Shown piece after piece: positions 5,323-5,410 of a DNA stretch of 5,410 nt. The first letter of the stretch is position 1, and each line of letters starts with the position of its first letter. The stretch lies in the NCBI GenBank assembly GCA_050701635.1, contig JBOGDF010000363.1, forward strand, positions 1 through 5,410, read 5' to 3'. The stretch is from WHSM01 sp050701635 (GTDB lineage Bacteria > Actinomycetota > Actinomycetes > Mycobacteriales > Micromonosporaceae). Position numbers and translations under genes: made by a program. Under the pieces are notes generated by a model. The model saw only the letters and a list, made by a program, of their open reading frames with translations. It was not told where the DNA came from and searched no databases.

Positions 5323-5410
5323 TTGGGTACGGGCGGCACGCCCGGTGCGGCTGGCAGGCCCGGTGCGGCCGGTACGGGCGGCACGCCCGGTGCGGCCGGC
5401 ACGCCAGGTG
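5319..5410 (-). CDS. 3' end of a Pro/Ala/Val/Gly-repeat protein (partial)
   Basis: On the minus strand the last 92 bases read an open frame ending in TAG at 5319-5321. The visible C-terminal tail of 29 residues is built from APGVPPVP and AAPGLP units with a period of 15 residues and ends in PVPK. Such tails are typical of extended, cell-surface or linker regions, and no domain is visible. Orientation agrees with the trmO gene downstream. The plus strand also reads open here as a Gly/Thr/Pro/Ala repeat, because GC-rich repeats are open in several frames, and third-position G/C content does not separate the two. The stop codon directly after the repeat, next to a palindrome, is the main argument for this strand. 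Confidence 0.45.
   Translation of the reverse strand, partial: PGVPAAPGVPPVPAAPGLPAAPGVPPVPK
5326..5396. repeat. Tandem GC-rich repeat, 45-base period, at the window edge
   Basis: A 26-base stretch starting GGTACGGGCGGCACGCCCGG at 5326 recurs without change at 5371, and shorter units around CCCGGTGCGGC fill the space between. The period of 45 is a multiple of three, so the repeat encodes a 15-residue unit in whichever frame is translated. It continues beyond the window. Confidence 0.8.

Overview
The window is high-GC (roughly 70%) DNA from an actinobacterium. A BldC-type regulator, GTG starts, strong G/C preference at third codon positions and a UbiD/UbiX/UbiA-type menaquinone gene set all fit a filamentous, spore-forming actinomycete. 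A member of the Micromonosporaceae is my guess rather than something the sequence proves.

Left part (1-1012), plus strand. The window opens inside the 3' end of a Gly/Pro/Arg-rich, low-complexity protein that stops at 654. A 148-base spacer with a weak promoter candidate and a leader hairpin follows. Next comes a complete bldC-like gene (803-1012) encoding a 69-residue one-domain MerR-type winged-helix protein. A perfect 10-bp hairpin at 1109-1137 separates it from the convergent minus-strand genes.

Right part (1197-5186), minus strand, read from right to left: trmO (tRNA t6A37 methyltransferase), mqnL (UbiD-family decarboxylase), mqnP (UbiA-family prenyltransferase), an unrecognised 70-residue acidic protein, and ubiX (flavin prenyltransferase). 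trmO and mqnL are 24 bases apart, and mqnL and mqnP overlap by 4 bases (GTGA), so these three look like one transcript. A 214-base spacer with two mutually exclusive hairpins precedes the small gene. ubiX follows 90 bases after that.

The three menaquinone genes form a coherent chemical unit. UbiX makes prenylated FMN, the UbiD-type enzyme needs that cofactor for decarboxylation, and the UbiA-type membrane enzyme attaches the polyprenyl tail. The form of the UbiA protein (N-x3-D-x3-D followed by ARNPRTA) points to the late steps of the futalosine route rather than to classical MenA. None of the early futalosine genes (mqnA-D) lies in the window.

Right edge (5187-5410). An AT-rich 53-bp island with a perfect 15-bp inverted repeat lies between trmO and the 3' end of another minus-strand gene, whose visible tail is a Pro/Ala/Val/Gly repeat.

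I found no mobile element, CRISPR array, RNA gene or defence system. The most interesting unexplained items are the small acidic protein with its attenuator-like leader, the AT-rich palindrome at the right edge, and the cysteine/glycine loop in the prenyltransferase.
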